DNA from: Anaerolineae bacterium
GTDB lineage: Bacteria > Chloroflexota > Anaerolineae > 4572-78 > J111
DNA length: 64,000 bases
Reading direction: 5' to 3'
NCBI GenBank assembly: GCA_016926805.1
Contig: JAFGNV010000181.1
Span: forward strand, 78,492-142,491
Shown: positions 18,601-27,388 of the stretch, in pieces
How positions within the stretch are numbered: position 1 is the stretch's first letter
Layout of the letters: every line of letters starts with the position of its first letter
Notes under the pieces: model-generated
Databases searched by the model: none
What the model was told of the DNA's origin: nothing
The model's input: only the letters and a program-made list of their open reading frames with translations
Translations under genes and position numbers: made by a program

Positions 18601-20169
18601 GGTGGAGCGGGAATAGGCGGCCATAGTAGCCTGGGCTTGGGCGGTGGCCTGGGCCGCTACGGCCTGTCCCCGGGCAACCGATTCCTGGGTCGCGCCCGCT
18701 TCGGCGGTGTGGCGGGCGTAGGCGGCTGAGGTGGCCCGGCTCTGGGCATTAGCCTCGGCCGTTTGAGCGGTAAGGGCATTACTCTGCGCTTGGACGCCAA
18801 ACCAGACGGCAAAAATTACGGCCAGGGTGGTCAACACCCAGGCCCCACCCAACCAGAGGGCGCGTCGCCGCAATTGAGCGGCGGTTTGACCCTGTTCCTC
18901 AGCGCGCTGGCGTTCCAGGGCGGCCCGCCGTTGTTCTTCCTCGGCGCGCTGGCGCTCGGCTTCAGCCCGCTCCCGTTCCGCCTCAACTCGCCGTTCTTGC
19001 TCTGCGGCCAGGGTGCGCAGGCGGGCCAGTTCGCGTGGGTCGGCCACTTGCTGGCGCTGCTCAATTTCTTCAACCCATTCCACATTAAAAACCGTGGCAT
19101 AGATGCGATTGCGCACTTGCAGAAAATTGGTGCCCGGCGCGCGATGCACAATCCCTGCCAGTTTTAAATGCGACATGATCACCGATTGTTCTTCATCGGG
19201 TACAGGGTACAGACCCTGGCGGACGGCCCGGTAGGCGCTCAGCACCCCGGCCAAATCGGGGGCGCGTTTGGTGAGCATGTCGCGCACAAATTGCAGGTTG
19301 TGATCCTGCTCGCTCATCTGGCCCAGAAAGGTTTTGGTCACTACCTGGTCTACCTCAGTCTCGGACCATTCCTGGCGAGACTGGCTGGCAATCACCTGGC
19401 ACAGGCGTTGGGTGAGGTAAGGATGGCCGCCGGTCCACTTGAGCGCCCAGCCCAGTACTTGCAGGGCCAATCCTCGGGGCAGGGTGAACCCGTCGGCAAA
19501 GGGCCGGGCTTCTTTGAAGGTAAAATCGGTAAGGTTGACCTGCTGGCCAATGTTAAAGGGGGTGCGTTTGGGGTCGTCAATCAAATCACTGGGGGTGGCC
19601 ACCCCGATAAGCACGAACGATAGCCGTTGGAATTCCGGCTGCCTGGCCCGCATGTTGTACAAATGGCGAATGACGGCGTAAAAGTCGTCGGTGAAATTCA
19701 GGCTGAGAGTGCTGTCAATCTCGTCGATAAAAATAACTACCCGTCCGGCGGCTTCGGCCAGCAGAACCTCGCGGAAAAAGAGAGCGAGGCGTTGGGCAAA
19801 ACCCAGGTGGGCATGTTGTTGCCACCAACCGACCACGTCGGTCTCCAGCATCAGATTGTCTTCGATGGTGGTCAGCAGGCCCAGATACCAGGCTTCGGCG
19901 CTGAGTTGCACCCCCAGTTGGTTGAGGTCGATAATAACTGAGGTGATGTCTTCACCGGCCAGTTGGTCGGCGGTGCGGACCATCAAACTCGACTTGCCCA
20001 TTTGGCGCGAACTGAGCACGTAGGCAAATTTACCGGCGCGGCACAGGTTGAGTAAATCCTCGTCGGCCTGGCGGGGGATGTAAATGCCACTGCCGGCCTG
20101 CACCGTCCCGCCAACAGTGAAGATGTTCTGCCTCGGGTGAGTCGCGTTGGTCGCGTTAACCGCCGCCAT
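15664..20169 (-). CDS. AAA-like ATPase / transmembrane / coiled-coil / 14-repeat WD40 protein
   Basis: 1501 residues. Residues about 15-390 are an AAA-like ATPase of the AAA_35 type: P-loop VLSSRQMGKSSL at 51-62 and Walker B VVIFIDEID near 145. A charged coiled coil leads to one membrane segment (about residue 450). Then comes an Ala/Thr/Glu-rich coiled coil of about 260 residues made of internal repeats, and about 14 WD40 repeats (about 765-1423; blades ending in forms of LASGSxDxTIILWDV), enough for two seven-bladed propellers. A Thr/Pro-rich tail ends the protein. It starts 14 bases inside the end of the upstream kinase/TIR gene, so the two are co-translated and likely work together, with the WD40 part acting as sensor or scaffold and the ATPase as switch (inference from STAND-like families). 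Confidence 0.88.
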   Translation of the reverse strand: MAAVNATNATHPRQNIFTVGGTVQAGSGIYIPRQADEDLLNLCRAGKFAYVLSSRQMGKSSLMVRTADQLAGEDITSVIIDLNQLGVQLSAEAWYLGLLTTIEDNLMLETDVVGWWQQHAHLGFAQRLALFFREVLLAEAAGRVVIFIDEIDSTLSLNFTDDFYAVIRHLYNMRARQPEFQRLSFVLIGVATPSDLIDDPKRTPFNIGQQVNLTDFTFKEARPFADGFTLPRGLALQVLGWALKWTGGHPYLTQRLCQVIASQSRQEWSETEVDQVVTKTFLGQMSEQDHNLQFVRDMLTKRAPDLAGVLSAYRAVRQGLYPVPDEEQSVIMSHLKLAGIVHRAPGTNFLQVRNRIYATVFNVEWVEEIEQRQQVADPRELARLRTLAAEQERRVEAERERAEAERQRAEEEQRRAALERQRAEEQGQTAAQLRRRALWLGGAWVLTTLAVIFAVWFGVQAQSNALTAQTAEANAQSRATSAAYARHTAEAGATQESVARGQAVAAQATAQAQATMAAYSRSTAEAGAVQEAIARGEAVAAQSTAQLQATLEAQARSTAEAGAIQEANARQVAVAAQGTAEFQATQEAIARATAQSESTRSLKAEATAQAEATRAVEARSTAEREADRARDAEDRAEDERATAEAESTRAIQAEQTAQANRATAQAQATQEAVARSTAEAGATQEAIARATAEAAEATAEAERERADQIARQSTSRQLALQSLNLQENQYDLSLLLSLEANRIADTIEARSSLLESLEANPEFITVLRHHTNGVQRAIFSPDGQTLASSSDDHTIILWDVSNRYQPQPWGDPLSGHTDKVRSIAFRPDGRTLASGSDDFTVRLWDVTDRNNPQPLGESLTGHTGQIWHIAFSADGNLLASGSLDGTVILWDVSDRINAQQVGQPLRGHFRSVYSLAFSPNGRVLASGGELDRTIILWDVSDPNNPQRLGSPLAGHTYPILSLAFSPDGQTLASGSCRQPDPQDEKRCLQGELYLWDVASGERRGRDLLDHTDWVWDLAFSPATTTGIGANILTSASFDGSIILWDVSNRDKPQQLGQPFKGHQGQVWSVDFSPDGRTLASSGFDTTIILWDVANRRLDVRQRLGQPLTGHSEGVLSVAFSPDGTTLASGSFDDTIMLWDTNTWQTLGQPLTAHTDNVSNLAFSPDGQTLASGSFDGSVILWDVVDRNNPQQLGAPLTIPERSLSNPTFSPTGPQLVTGSDNGSIYGWDVSNRENPQQLSQLTGHERNILSLAFSPDGNTLASSSLDSTIRLWNFSNPDNPQASGQPLTGHETPVRSVVFSPDGNLLASGSEDRTIIVWDVSDRANPQQLGNPLKTHSNFVNSVVFSPNGNMLAAGSFDRTITLWDVATRRRLGEPLTGHLDFVNSIAFNPNGKILASGSWDGTILLWDVDFASWQTRACGIANRNLTQLEIDLFIPSEYQAEAPTCPGLPFPAPAVAAVPLTLPLLATPTPTPTATASPIFTLTPTPTATPTPNLGLASSS
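18030..18770 (-). repeat. Coding repeats of an Ala/Thr/Glu-rich coiled coil
   Basis: Within the 1501-residue protein, short units such as ARSTAEAGATQEA-x-AR recur many times with variation. At DNA level this gives many near-identical GC-rich stretches (for example GCCTCGGCGGT). It is protein-level repetition, not a CRISPR or an intergenic repeat. Confidence 0.8.
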
Positions 20170-22939
20170 CGAGTCGCTCCCGGAAGTAATTGGCGTAAAG
20201 CTGGCAACGCGGTAGCACCGTGCTGCCGCCGGCAGGTCGGCGGACCAGACCCGCGCCGCGCAACCGGAAGAAGACCCGTTCGTCGGGGCAGATATTGTGA
20301 TGGATAACCTGGCGTAGCCCTTCGATCAACTCCGGCTGGCCGTGCAGGCGGAAAGAATGATGGCGTAAGTGGTCACCAAAGGGACCATTGTCGTCGGTGG
20401 CCTGCTCAAACAACTTATCCACGGTAATGCGTTGTTTGGCCACCATGTAGAACGCCCGGCGCGAAAGATAAGGATGTCCGCCCAGCAGTGCCATCAGTTG
20501 TTCCTCTTCGGTGGAGTTCAGCGGTGAACCGTGACGCTGATTGAGATCGGCAACTTGTTCAGGTGTGAAGTCGGGCAATTCAATAATTTCTCCCACATTG
20601 AAGGGAGATTGGTTGAGATTTTCAATGAGCTGGTACGGTTCGGTAGACGTTACCAGGGCCAGGTCGAGCTGTCCCCAGGCCGACCCGGCGCGACGGCTGT
20701 TGTGCCAACTGCGCAGCATGCCGAAGAAATCGGAGCGAAAATTGGTGTCAAAAACAGCATCAACTTCGTCCATGGCCAGCAGCAGGGGCTTGTCGAGTGA
20801 TTTCAAGAGGTGCCGGCCCATGTAGCGGGTGCAGCGCTGGCTATTGCCCAGGGGTTGCTGCCAGAACTCATCAATCCGGTCTTCAACTTCCAGTTCGTCG
20901 GTGAGCCAAGCGCAGAATTGACGAAAAAAGGTGTCAGCTTCAACCAGGGCGGCATGGTCGAAGAGTTGGAAGTCGAGAAAAGCCACCTGCTTACCTGCTT
21001 TGCCTGCGGCGTCGATGAGGCGCATGAGCAGGGAACTTTTGCCCATCTGGCGTGGGGCCTTGATGGTGATCGTCACGCCCTGCCGCTCGATGGCCTCCAG
21101 AGCGATACGATCACCGGCGCGCTCGATATAAAACTTAGATTCCGGGTCCATTGTGCCTTCGGGCATTTCCAGCCGGATGGAGCGGCCGCCAGCAACGCCG
21201 ATAGGCTGGGCCGCTGGCGGCGGGGTAGTCAGGGCGGCATGGGTCTCGACGGTGAGTAGCTTGGTTTTGCCTTGCTCGTCGATGGGAAGCTGGCCACCAG
21301 CAATGGCCTGCGATAGTTCCTCGATCAGACGGGGGGTATCCTCCGGGCCTTGCCAGAAAGCCCAGTTGAGCGAATCGAGATAGGCGCTGAGCGGGTATTG
21401 GAAGGGCTTGCGGTAAGCCAGGCGCACCGGCAGAATCACCGGCCGACCTTGCTGTTGGGCCAGGCGATGGGCCTTGGCAATTTCAGCCTCAATCATTTCG
21501 CTGTGGATGGAATTGGCCGAGAGAATCGTAATGATAAAATCGGCCCGGCGCAACTCGGCCTCAATGCGTCCGGCCCAGCGTTCGCCCACCAACATGGTCT
21601 GGTCGATAAACACCCGGTGGCGTTGGCTGAGAGCCTGATATATCTGGGCGGCTACGGCCTCGTCGGGGTCAACGTTGCGCTTGTAATTGATGAAGATGGC
21701 GGTTCGCGTTGGTGGTAGCGGCGTAATTTTGGCGGTCGGCGAAAAATATGGTTCGGCGGCGCTGGGCGACAGGGGCTCCGTATCGGGCACGATGGGGAAG
21801 GACAGAGGGGTTGTGTCAGGAACGTTCATGGTCATTTGCCCGTTGGCCAGGGCGACGGCTGTATCCAGGGCTTCGGCCATTTTCCCGGCGCTTTGAAAGC
21901 GGTTATTGGGATTCTTGCTCAAAGCTTTGAGAATGACTTGCTCGACCGGCTGCGGCAGGTTGGGATTGATGGTAGTGGGGTGGGGCGGCGGCTCGGTGAC
22001 GTGCTTGAGCACAACCGCAAACGGCGTGTCCCCCTCGAAAAGAATCTGGCCGGTGACCATCTCGAAGAGGATAGCGCCCAGTGAGTAGATGTCGCTGCGC
22101 TCGTCAACTTGCTGACCCTGCGCCTGTTCCGGCGACATATAAACCGGCGTGCCGACCACGGCCCCGGTCGCAGTATAACGGGTGGCGCCCATAATACGGG
22201 CAATGCCAAAATCGGTGAGAACAACCTGGCCGTCGGCGGTGAACATGATGTTGGCCGGTTTGAGATCGCGGTGAATCATGCCCCGGCTATGGGCATAGTC
22301 GATGGCGCTGGTTAGGGCGCTGAAAATGTGGACGCATTCAGCCAGACTGTATAATTGGCCACGGGCTTTACGCTGGTGCAGTTCCGTTTCCAGGGTGGGG
22401 CCTTCGATGAACTCCATCACCATGTAGTAGGTGTCATCTTCGGTGAAGAAGTCGTGCACCTGCACAATATTGGGATGGCGCAGGCTGGCCACAGCGGCTG
22501 CTTCTCGTTGAAAGCGTTCGATAAAACCGGCTTGGTCGGTCAGATGGCTGTGCATGGCCTTGATGGCCACGTAACGATTCAGGCCGGTCTGGTAGGCTTT
22601 ATGGACATCGGCCATACCGCCCCGGCCCAGGCGCTCGATCAGGCGATATTTGCCCAGATATTGGCCGGGGGGGTGGGGATCATCGTAGTAGGGCGCCAGA
22701 GAATTGTATTTGCCGGGGCATTGTTTCTCAGCCCAGGCGAGGAGCAAGTCGAACTGGGCGGTTTGCCGGGCGTGCTCAAAAATCTGGCGGATGATTTCAT
22801 CTTTATTGGCCTCCGGCGGCAGCAGGTCGTGGATGGGGCGGAACTCGGGCACAAGCAGGCAAAAGTTGTGCAGTTCTTCATCACTGAAGCCCTGGACGAG
22901 GAGGGTATAGATTTTACGAAGGTCGTACCGCTTGTTCAT
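20156..22939 (-). CDS. Effector-associated domain / Ser-Thr kinase / TIR / AAA-like ATPase fusion
   Basis: 927 residues. Residues 1-78 look like a death-like effector-associated domain of the FxxxELxxFC type (EAD7-like). Residues 98-362 are a complete eukaryotic-like kinase: glycine loop LGRGGMADV, Lys127, HRDLKPAN with Asp225, DFG at 243-245, APE-like SPE. Residues 411-545 are a TIR domain (starts AIFINYKRN); Glu486 in SEMIEAEIAKAH sits where the catalytic NADase Glu usually is. Residues about 600-927 are an AAA_35-type ATPase (APRQMGKSSLL at 628-638, LLAMDEVDA) related to that of the next gene. Four signalling modules on one chain resemble the NTP-dependent conflict systems described by comparative genomics in Chloroflexota and other developmentally complex bacteria. 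It is the first gene of the pair with 15664-20169. Confidence 0.88.
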   Translation of the reverse strand: MNKRYDLRKIYTLLVQGFSDEELHNFCLLVPEFRPIHDLLPPEANKDEIIRQIFEHARQTAQFDLLLAWAEKQCPGKYNSLAPYYDDPHPPGQYLGKYRLIERLGRGGMADVHKAYQTGLNRYVAIKAMHSHLTDQAGFIERFQREAAAVASLRHPNIVQVHDFFTEDDTYYMVMEFIEGPTLETELHQRKARGQLYSLAECVHIFSALTSAIDYAHSRGMIHRDLKPANIMFTADGQVVLTDFGIARIMGATRYTATGAVVGTPVYMSPEQAQGQQVDERSDIYSLGAILFEMVTGQILFEGDTPFAVVLKHVTEPPPHPTTINPNLPQPVEQVILKALSKNPNNRFQSAGKMAEALDTAVALANGQMTMNVPDTTPLSFPIVPDTEPLSPSAAEPYFSPTAKITPLPPTRTAIFINYKRNVDPDEAVAAQIYQALSQRHRVFIDQTMLVGERWAGRIEAELRRADFIITILSANSIHSEMIEAEIAKAHRLAQQQGRPVILPVRLAYRKPFQYPLSAYLDSLNWAFWQGPEDTPRLIEELSQAIAGGQLPIDEQGKTKLLTVETHAALTTPPPAAQPIGVAGGRSIRLEMPEGTMDPESKFYIERAGDRIALEAIERQGVTITIKAPRQMGKSSLLMRLIDAAGKAGKQVAFLDFQLFDHAALVEADTFFRQFCAWLTDELEVEDRIDEFWQQPLGNSQRCTRYMGRHLLKSLDKPLLLAMDEVDAVFDTNFRSDFFGMLRSWHNSRRAGSAWGQLDLALVTSTEPYQLIENLNQSPFNVGEIIELPDFTPEQVADLNQRHGSPLNSTEEEQLMALLGGHPYLSRRAFYMVAKQRITVDKLFEQATDDNGPFGDHLRHHSFRLHGQPELIEGLRQVIHHNICPDERVFFRLRGAGLVRRPAGGSTVLPRCQLYANYFRERLDGGG

Positions 22940-23312
22940 ACATTACCCTTCCGGTCGCGCCAACACCGCGACGCAACCCGGACCATTGGCTCCCCAAACA
23001 AAAACTGCCTCCTACATTCTGGCAGGAAGCAATTTTTTGACGGTTACCTATCCCCAAATCTCATCGAGTTGATGAAAATGTAAAACTACAACTGCCCCGC
23101 GCCGGAACATCTTTTTTGACCCTGGTTCAGCCAGATAACGAAATCACCTTACCCTGTTTTGGTGGATTTCACCAAGAGAAATATCAGACTGAAGTTATTC
23201 ACAGTATATCATAAAACGGGGTAAAATGGACGGATTTAGTACTAATTCCTTAAGGCTACCTCCTCCAGACTACATCCGGCGGCTGGGCATCCGTCTGACC
23301 GTTTCATCAGGG
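22940..23312. other. Intergenic region upstream of the kinase/TIR gene
   Basis: 373 bases without a gene. It holds the bidirectional hairpin at 23000-23039 and otherwise AT-richer sequence; the minus-strand promoter of the kinase/TIR pair should lie here but no convincing -35/-10 pair was identified. Confidence 0.5.
23000..23039 (-). terminator. Probable bidirectional terminator hairpin
   Basis: TGCCTCCT (23006-23013) pairs with AGGAAGCA (23024-23031) with one mismatch, and CAAAAA / TTTTTG extend the stem on both sides, giving a U-run in either direction. It is well placed to end the minus-strand transcript of the surface protein gene at 23313. Confidence 0.5.
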
Positions 23313-24473
23313 TTAATCGGTTCGGGGAGCTACGTAACGCATGCGGGCGGGGTTGGCCTCCAATCCGTAATCCACATAACCGGGGTTGACCTGCACAATG
23401 CCGACCGTCCAGAGATAAGTGCCGCTGCGGCCCGACACACCCGCCGCGTAACGAATATTGCTTACTGTCAAACGGTAGCGATTTCTGCCGATTTGTTCGA
23501 GGTCCCCTTTGGTAGTGTTATCGCGGACGGCGTTGTGGACCCCGGCCCGGGCTTGGCCTTCGAGCCAGACGCTTACCTCGAAGCCAAATCTTGGGGCCAG
23601 CGGGTCGCCGATCCATTCCCATTCAAAATAGGTCAGCCCGTAAGAAGGTAAATCCAGCGATAGAGGTGAAAGCAAAATGAGCGTGCCGCTGGGTAAATAG
23701 GGCGCAGAGGCTGGCGCAGTGAGGTTGGTAACAACCGGCGGCACCGGCGTGCTGGTAGGGGTGGTGGTGAAGGTTGCGGTAGATGTAACGGTAGGTAAAG
23801 TGAAACGGCGGGTTGGGGTCGACGTTGGGCGAACAAAACTGAGGGTGGGCGTGGCAGTCGGCGGGATCAGGATAGGAGTTGGGATGGGAGTAGGGATAGG
23901 AATTGTCGGGAAGGTGGTTGGGGTGGAAGTCGGGAAGGTGGTTGGGGTGGAAGTCGGGAAGGTGGTTGAGGTGGCCGTTGGAGAAAAGGGAGTAGTTGTT
24001 GAAGTCGGCAGGGGTGGGAGAGGCGTCTGGGTTGGTGTAAATGTGAGGACAGGAGGTAGGGGGGTATCGGTTGGGGTAGGGGTAGGAGTGACCGGCGCAA
24101 TCTCATCACGATAGAGAGCTTCCACGGTGTCTATCAGGGGGAGCGGAGTTACGGTGGCTGTTGATGGGGATGGCACTGGCGTGGCCGTGGTGGAGGGGGT
24201 GGGAGTAACGGTCGGCTGGAGCGGCGTTGGAGTAGCCGCAACAGTGATGTTTTGGGACAAAGTGGCGTCTGTAGAGGTTAAGGTAGCAGAGACGGCCAAT
24301 GCTTTGTTTTGCGCCGAACTTTGGACCGGTGTTGTTGAGGTGTATAAGATACGGGCCAGCCACAGGAGCGAGCAGATCATCATACCGATAATCAGCAACG
24401 CGGCAAGTATACCCCCAACCGACCAGATCGTAGTTCGTAACCAGGGAGGAAATAGACGTTCCCACCACTCCAT
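23313..24473 (-). CDS. Membrane-anchored protein with Thr/Pro-rich stalk
   Basis: 386 residues from ATG 24473, with AGGGAG eight bases upstream; alternative in-frame starts lie at 24494 and 24500. A basic-aromatic N-terminus (MEWWERLFPPWLR) precedes one membrane segment (about 18-42). About 200 residues of Thr/Pro/Ser stalk follow, including a 24-bp DNA repeat at 23905-23976. A C-terminal beta-rich domain of about 120 residues (from about 265) contains YFEWEWIGDPLAPRFGFEVSVW and YLWTVGIVQVNP, resembling an Ig/fibronectin-like fold common in Chloroflexota surface proteins. Most of the chain should lie outside the cell. Function unknown. It is read alone, with its own gaps on either side. Confidence 0.75.
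   Translation of the reverse strand: MEWWERLFPPWLRTTIWSVGGILAALLIIGMMICSLLWLARILYTSTTPVQSSAQNKALAVSATLTSTDATLSQNITVAATPTPLQPTVTPTPSTTATPVPSPSTATVTPLPLIDTVEALYRDEIAPVTPTPTPTDTPLPPVLTFTPTQTPLPPLPTSTTTPFSPTATSTTFPTSTPTTFPTSTPTTFPTIPIPTPIPTPILIPPTATPTLSFVRPTSTPTRRFTLPTVTSTATFTTTPTSTPVPPVVTNLTAPASAPYLPSGTLILLSPLSLDLPSYGLTYFEWEWIGDPLAPRFGFEVSVWLEGQARAGVHNAVRDNTTKGDLEQIGRNRYRLTVSNIRYAAGVSGRSGTYLWTVGIVQVNPGYVDYGLEANPARMRYVAPRTD
23905..23976. repeat. 24-bp tandem repeat, about 3 copies
   Basis: The unit starting GTCGGGAAGGTGGTTGGGGT repeats at 23905, 23929 and 23953, the last copy degenerate. It encodes the TSTPTTFP units of the stalk, so its copy number may vary between strains. Confidence 0.75.
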
Positions 24474-24553
24474 GGTAGACACTCCCTCTTTCATCAACAA
24501 ATTGGCTGTAGTATAAGGGGTCGCCCGGTTAGTGTCAAAAAATATTTAACAAA

Positions 24554-26092
24554 TCATCTCGATTGGATTTCTTGCATAATCTTCACGCTGGCGCTGGCCC
24601 CCAGGCGATTAGCGCCCGCTGCCACCATCGCTTTGGCATCAGCCAGGGTTTTGACGCCACCCGCGGCTTTCACGCCCATATCCGGCCCGACCGTCTGGCG
24701 CATCAGAGCGACATCGGCCACGGTGGCGCCGCCGGTACTGAAGCCAGTAGAGGTTTTGACAAAATCCGCCCCGGCCTTTTTGGCTAATGTGCAAGCGCGA
24801 ACTTTTTCTTCATCGGTCAGCAGGGCGGTCTCAATAATCACTTTCACCATAGCACCGCGACGATGCGCCGTCTGGACTACGGCCATAATATCGCGTTCCA
24901 CCAGAGCGTCGTCGCCAGCTTTGAGGCCGCCAAGATTGATGACCATATCCACTTCGGTCGCGCCGTCCTCGATGGCTTGTTCGGCTTCGTGCGCTTTCTG
25001 TTCCGGGGTCAACGCGCCCAGGGGAAACCCGATGACGGTACACACTCTTACCGGCGTATCGTCTAGAAGTTCGGCGGCGTGCTTAACGTGCAACGGATTG
25101 ATACATACCGAGGCAAAATTGTATTGTTTGGCCTCCTGGCACAGTTCGGTAATTTGTTGTAGCGTGGCCTCTGGCTTGAGCAAGGTATGGTCAAATAGAG
25201 CAGCCAGCCAATTGGCGTCCTGGTCAATCAGGGCGACCAACCGGTCAGGGATAAGGTAATCCAGCACTGGCATCTCGCGCACCAGTCGGCGGACGAGTCT
25301 CACCAGCTTTTCCCCGGCCACCTGGGCCATAGCCAGCACTTGTTCGTGATTGTCGGGCGGCTGGTCTGCCGCGCCGGTGGCAATATTGGTAATGGCCGAT
25401 AGCCCCAAAATACGCATCCCGGCATGCCTGGCGGCGGTTACCTCGGGCACGGTGGACATGCCTACGGCGTCGCCGCCAATCAGCCGCAAAAAGCGTCGCT
25501 CTGCCGGAGTCTCATAGGTTGGTCCCGACCAGGCGGCGTAGATGCCCTGTTGCAGGGCAATTTCCTCACGCCTGGCCAGCCGCAAAGCCAGGGCTTGCAG
25601 GTGGGGCGAATAGGTGTGGGTCATATCGGGGAAGCGGGGGCCAAGCTCATCCTCATTGGGGCCGATTAAGGCGTTAGTGCCCATCAAATTGAGGTGATCG
25701 GTAATGAGCATCACGTCACCCGGCTCAAAATCCGGGTTCAAGCCTCCGGCAGAGTTGGTCACAATAAGCACCCGTGCGCCGAGGGCATACATCACCCGCA
25801 CCGGCAGGATAACCGTTGCCATCGGCTGCCCTTCGTAGTAGTGAAACCGGCCTTGCATTACAACCACGTGTTTGCCTTCCAGTTGGCCAACGACCAGCCG
25901 CCCGGCGTGGCCCACCACCGTCGTCGCCGGAAAGCCCGGGATCTCGCTATACGGGAATACGGCGTCAATCTTAACCTCATCGGCCAGGGACCCCAAACCG
26001 GAGCCCAAAATAATGGCTACCTGCGGCATGATTTTTGTTCGCGCTTGAATGTAGTCGCGCGCCGCTACGATTTTTTCCATTTGCTCGCTCAT
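24554..26092 (-). CDS. Fused purine nucleoside phosphorylase / deoxyribose-phosphate aldolase
   Basis: 512 residues. Residues 1-275 are a trimeric-type purine nucleoside phosphorylase: [53 protein letters not shown] and GMSTVPEV. After a helical linker, residues about 288-512 are a full deoxyribose-phosphate aldolase: [39 protein letters not shown], the Schiff-base Lys in [10 protein letters not shown] (about 445) and AAGGVKT. Both active sites look intact. Phosphorylase yields (deoxy)ribose-1-phosphate, phosphopentomutase (next gene upstream) makes the 5-phosphate, and the aldolase cleaves it to glyceraldehyde-3-phosphate and acetaldehyde. The fusion joins the first and last steps. These enzymes are normally separate proteins (deoD/punA and deoC). 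Last gene of the minus-strand set. Confidence 0.93.
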   Translation of the reverse strand: MSEQMEKIVAARDYIQARTKIMPQVAIILGSGLGSLADEVKIDAVFPYSEIPGFPATTVVGHAGRLVVGQLEGKHVVVMQGRFHYYEGQPMATVILPVRVMYALGARVLIVTNSAGGLNPDFEPGDVMLITDHLNLMGTNALIGPNEDELGPRFPDMTHTYSPHLQALALRLARREEIALQQGIYAAWSGPTYETPAERRFLRLIGGDAVGMSTVPEVTAARHAGMRILGLSAITNIATGAADQPPDNHEQVLAMAQVAGEKLVRLVRRLVREMPVLDYLIPDRLVALIDQDANWLAALFDHTLLKPEATLQQITELCQEAKQYNFASVCINPLHVKHAAELLDDTPVRVCTVIGFPLGALTPEQKAHEAEQAIEDGATEVDMVINLGGLKAGDDALVERDIMAVVQTAHRRGAMVKVIIETALLTDEEKVRACTLAKKAGADFVKTSTGFSTGGATVADVALMRQTVGPDMGVKAAGGVKTLADAKAMVAAGANRLGASASVKIMQEIQSR

Positions 26093-26167
26093 TGAATAAC
26101 CTCCTGGGTCATATCAAAAAGTAGGGGGAATCCGGCTGGTTGCCCGGGATCGGCACAAAGCCTGTCC

Positions 26168-27346
26168 CTACTTCAATATCATCGACTTGAAACTTGTGCC
26201 GGCTAAAGGCGGTTTCACACTCAAAATGTCGGCAATGGTGGCGCCCAAATCGGCAAACGTATGGCGCACGCCAATATTGACTCCTGCTCGAACTGGCACG
26301 CCGGTGATGAGCAGGGGCACATACTCGCGGGAGTGGTCGGTGCTGGGAGTAGTAGGATCATTGCCGTGGTCGGCGGTGATGGCCAAAATATCATCCTCTG
26401 CCAGTGCCTCCATAATTTCCGGCAACCGGCGGTCGAAATCTTCCAAAGCGTTGGCATAACCTTGGGGGTTGTTACGATGGCCAAACTTGGCGTCGAAATC
26501 AACCAGATTGATGAAAATCAGACCTCGCTCACGACGCTGGCGAATGGCGGCGATAGTTTTGTCCAGGCCGTCCATGTTGTCCTGGGTATGAACCGAATCG
26601 GTGATACCTTCGCCGTCAAAAATATCGTTGATTTTCCCCACGGCGTACACCATCAGACCGGCTTCCTTTAAATGGTCGAGCACGGTAGGCGCTGGCGGCT
26701 TCACCGAAAAATCGTGCCGGTTGGCCGTGCGTTGAAACTTGCCGGGTGTACCCACAAAAGGCCGGGCAATCACCCGGCTGACTTCGTGTTCGCCGCGTAA
26801 AATTTCGCGGGCGATACGGCAAATCCGATACAATTCCTCCACTGGAATCACTTCTTCGTGGGCGGCAATTTGGAACACGCTATCGCCGGAGGTGTAGACA
26901 ATGGTTTTGCCGGTACGCATGTGTTCCTCGCCCAACTCCTCGATGATGACGGTGCCGGAAGCCGGATAATTGCCCAGCCAGCCGCGCCCGGTTTCGGCTT
27001 TGTATCGCGCCATAATCTCTGGCGGGAAACCGTCGGGATACAGGGGAAAAGCTTGGGTCAGTTGAAGCCCCATTAGCTCCCAGTGGCCGGTGGTGGTGTC
27101 CTTACCTGCCGACACTTCAGCCATTTTGCCGTACCCAGCTTTTGGCTGATATTGCGGGATAACGCCCTGCAAAATGGCAATATTGCCCAGGCCAAGGGCT
27201 TCCATGTTTGGCAGGTTCAATCCACCTACCACGCGGGCAATGTTGCCCAGGGTGTGGCTGCCCACGTCGCCGAAGGTGGCGGCGTCGGGCAACTCGCCAA
27301 TGCCTACACTATCCAGAACAATGACGATAATCCGGTTGATTGCCAT
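26168..27346 (-). CDS. deoB: Phosphopentomutase
   Basis: 392 residues, the usual length. The N-terminus [17 protein letters not shown] has the metal-binding Asp of the alkaline phosphatase superfamily; [13 protein letters not shown] carries the phosphorylated Thr, and [23 protein letters not shown] the second metal site. It interconverts ribose-1- and ribose-5-phosphate (and the deoxy forms), linking nucleoside phosphorolysis to the aldolase. It lies 75 bases upstream of the PNP-aldolase fusion gene on the same strand, so the complete nucleoside catabolic route is encoded by two adjacent genes. Confidence 0.97.
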   Translation of the reverse strand: MAINRIIVIVLDSVGIGELPDAATFGDVGSHTLGNIARVVGGLNLPNMEALGLGNIAILQGVIPQYQPKAGYGKMAEVSAGKDTTTGHWELMGLQLTQAFPLYPDGFPPEIMARYKAETGRGWLGNYPASGTVIIEELGEEHMRTGKTIVYTSGDSVFQIAAHEEVIPVEELYRICRIAREILRGEHEVSRVIARPFVGTPGKFQRTANRHDFSVKPPAPTVLDHLKEAGLMVYAVGKINDIFDGEGITDSVHTQDNMDGLDKTIAAIRQRRERGLIFINLVDFDAKFGHRNNPQGYANALEDFDRRLPEIMEALAEDDILAITADHGNDPTTPSTDHSREYVPLLITGVPVRAGVNIGVRHTFADLGATIADILSVKPPLAGTSFKSMILK

Positions 27347-27388
27347 GTTGGTTTCCTGTTATGGGTCAGATCTTGAATAGGTCTAACT

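Noticed and set aside
18030..18770. Possible CRISPR-like or satellite repeat
   Set aside because: Units are irregular, have no spacers and are in frame as a coiled coil in a strongly supported gene.
15689..19941. Several plus-strand frames opposite the WD40 gene
   Set aside because: Repetitive Val/Gly-rich or Pro/Ser-rich translations caused by antisense reading of WD40 and Ala-rich repeats.
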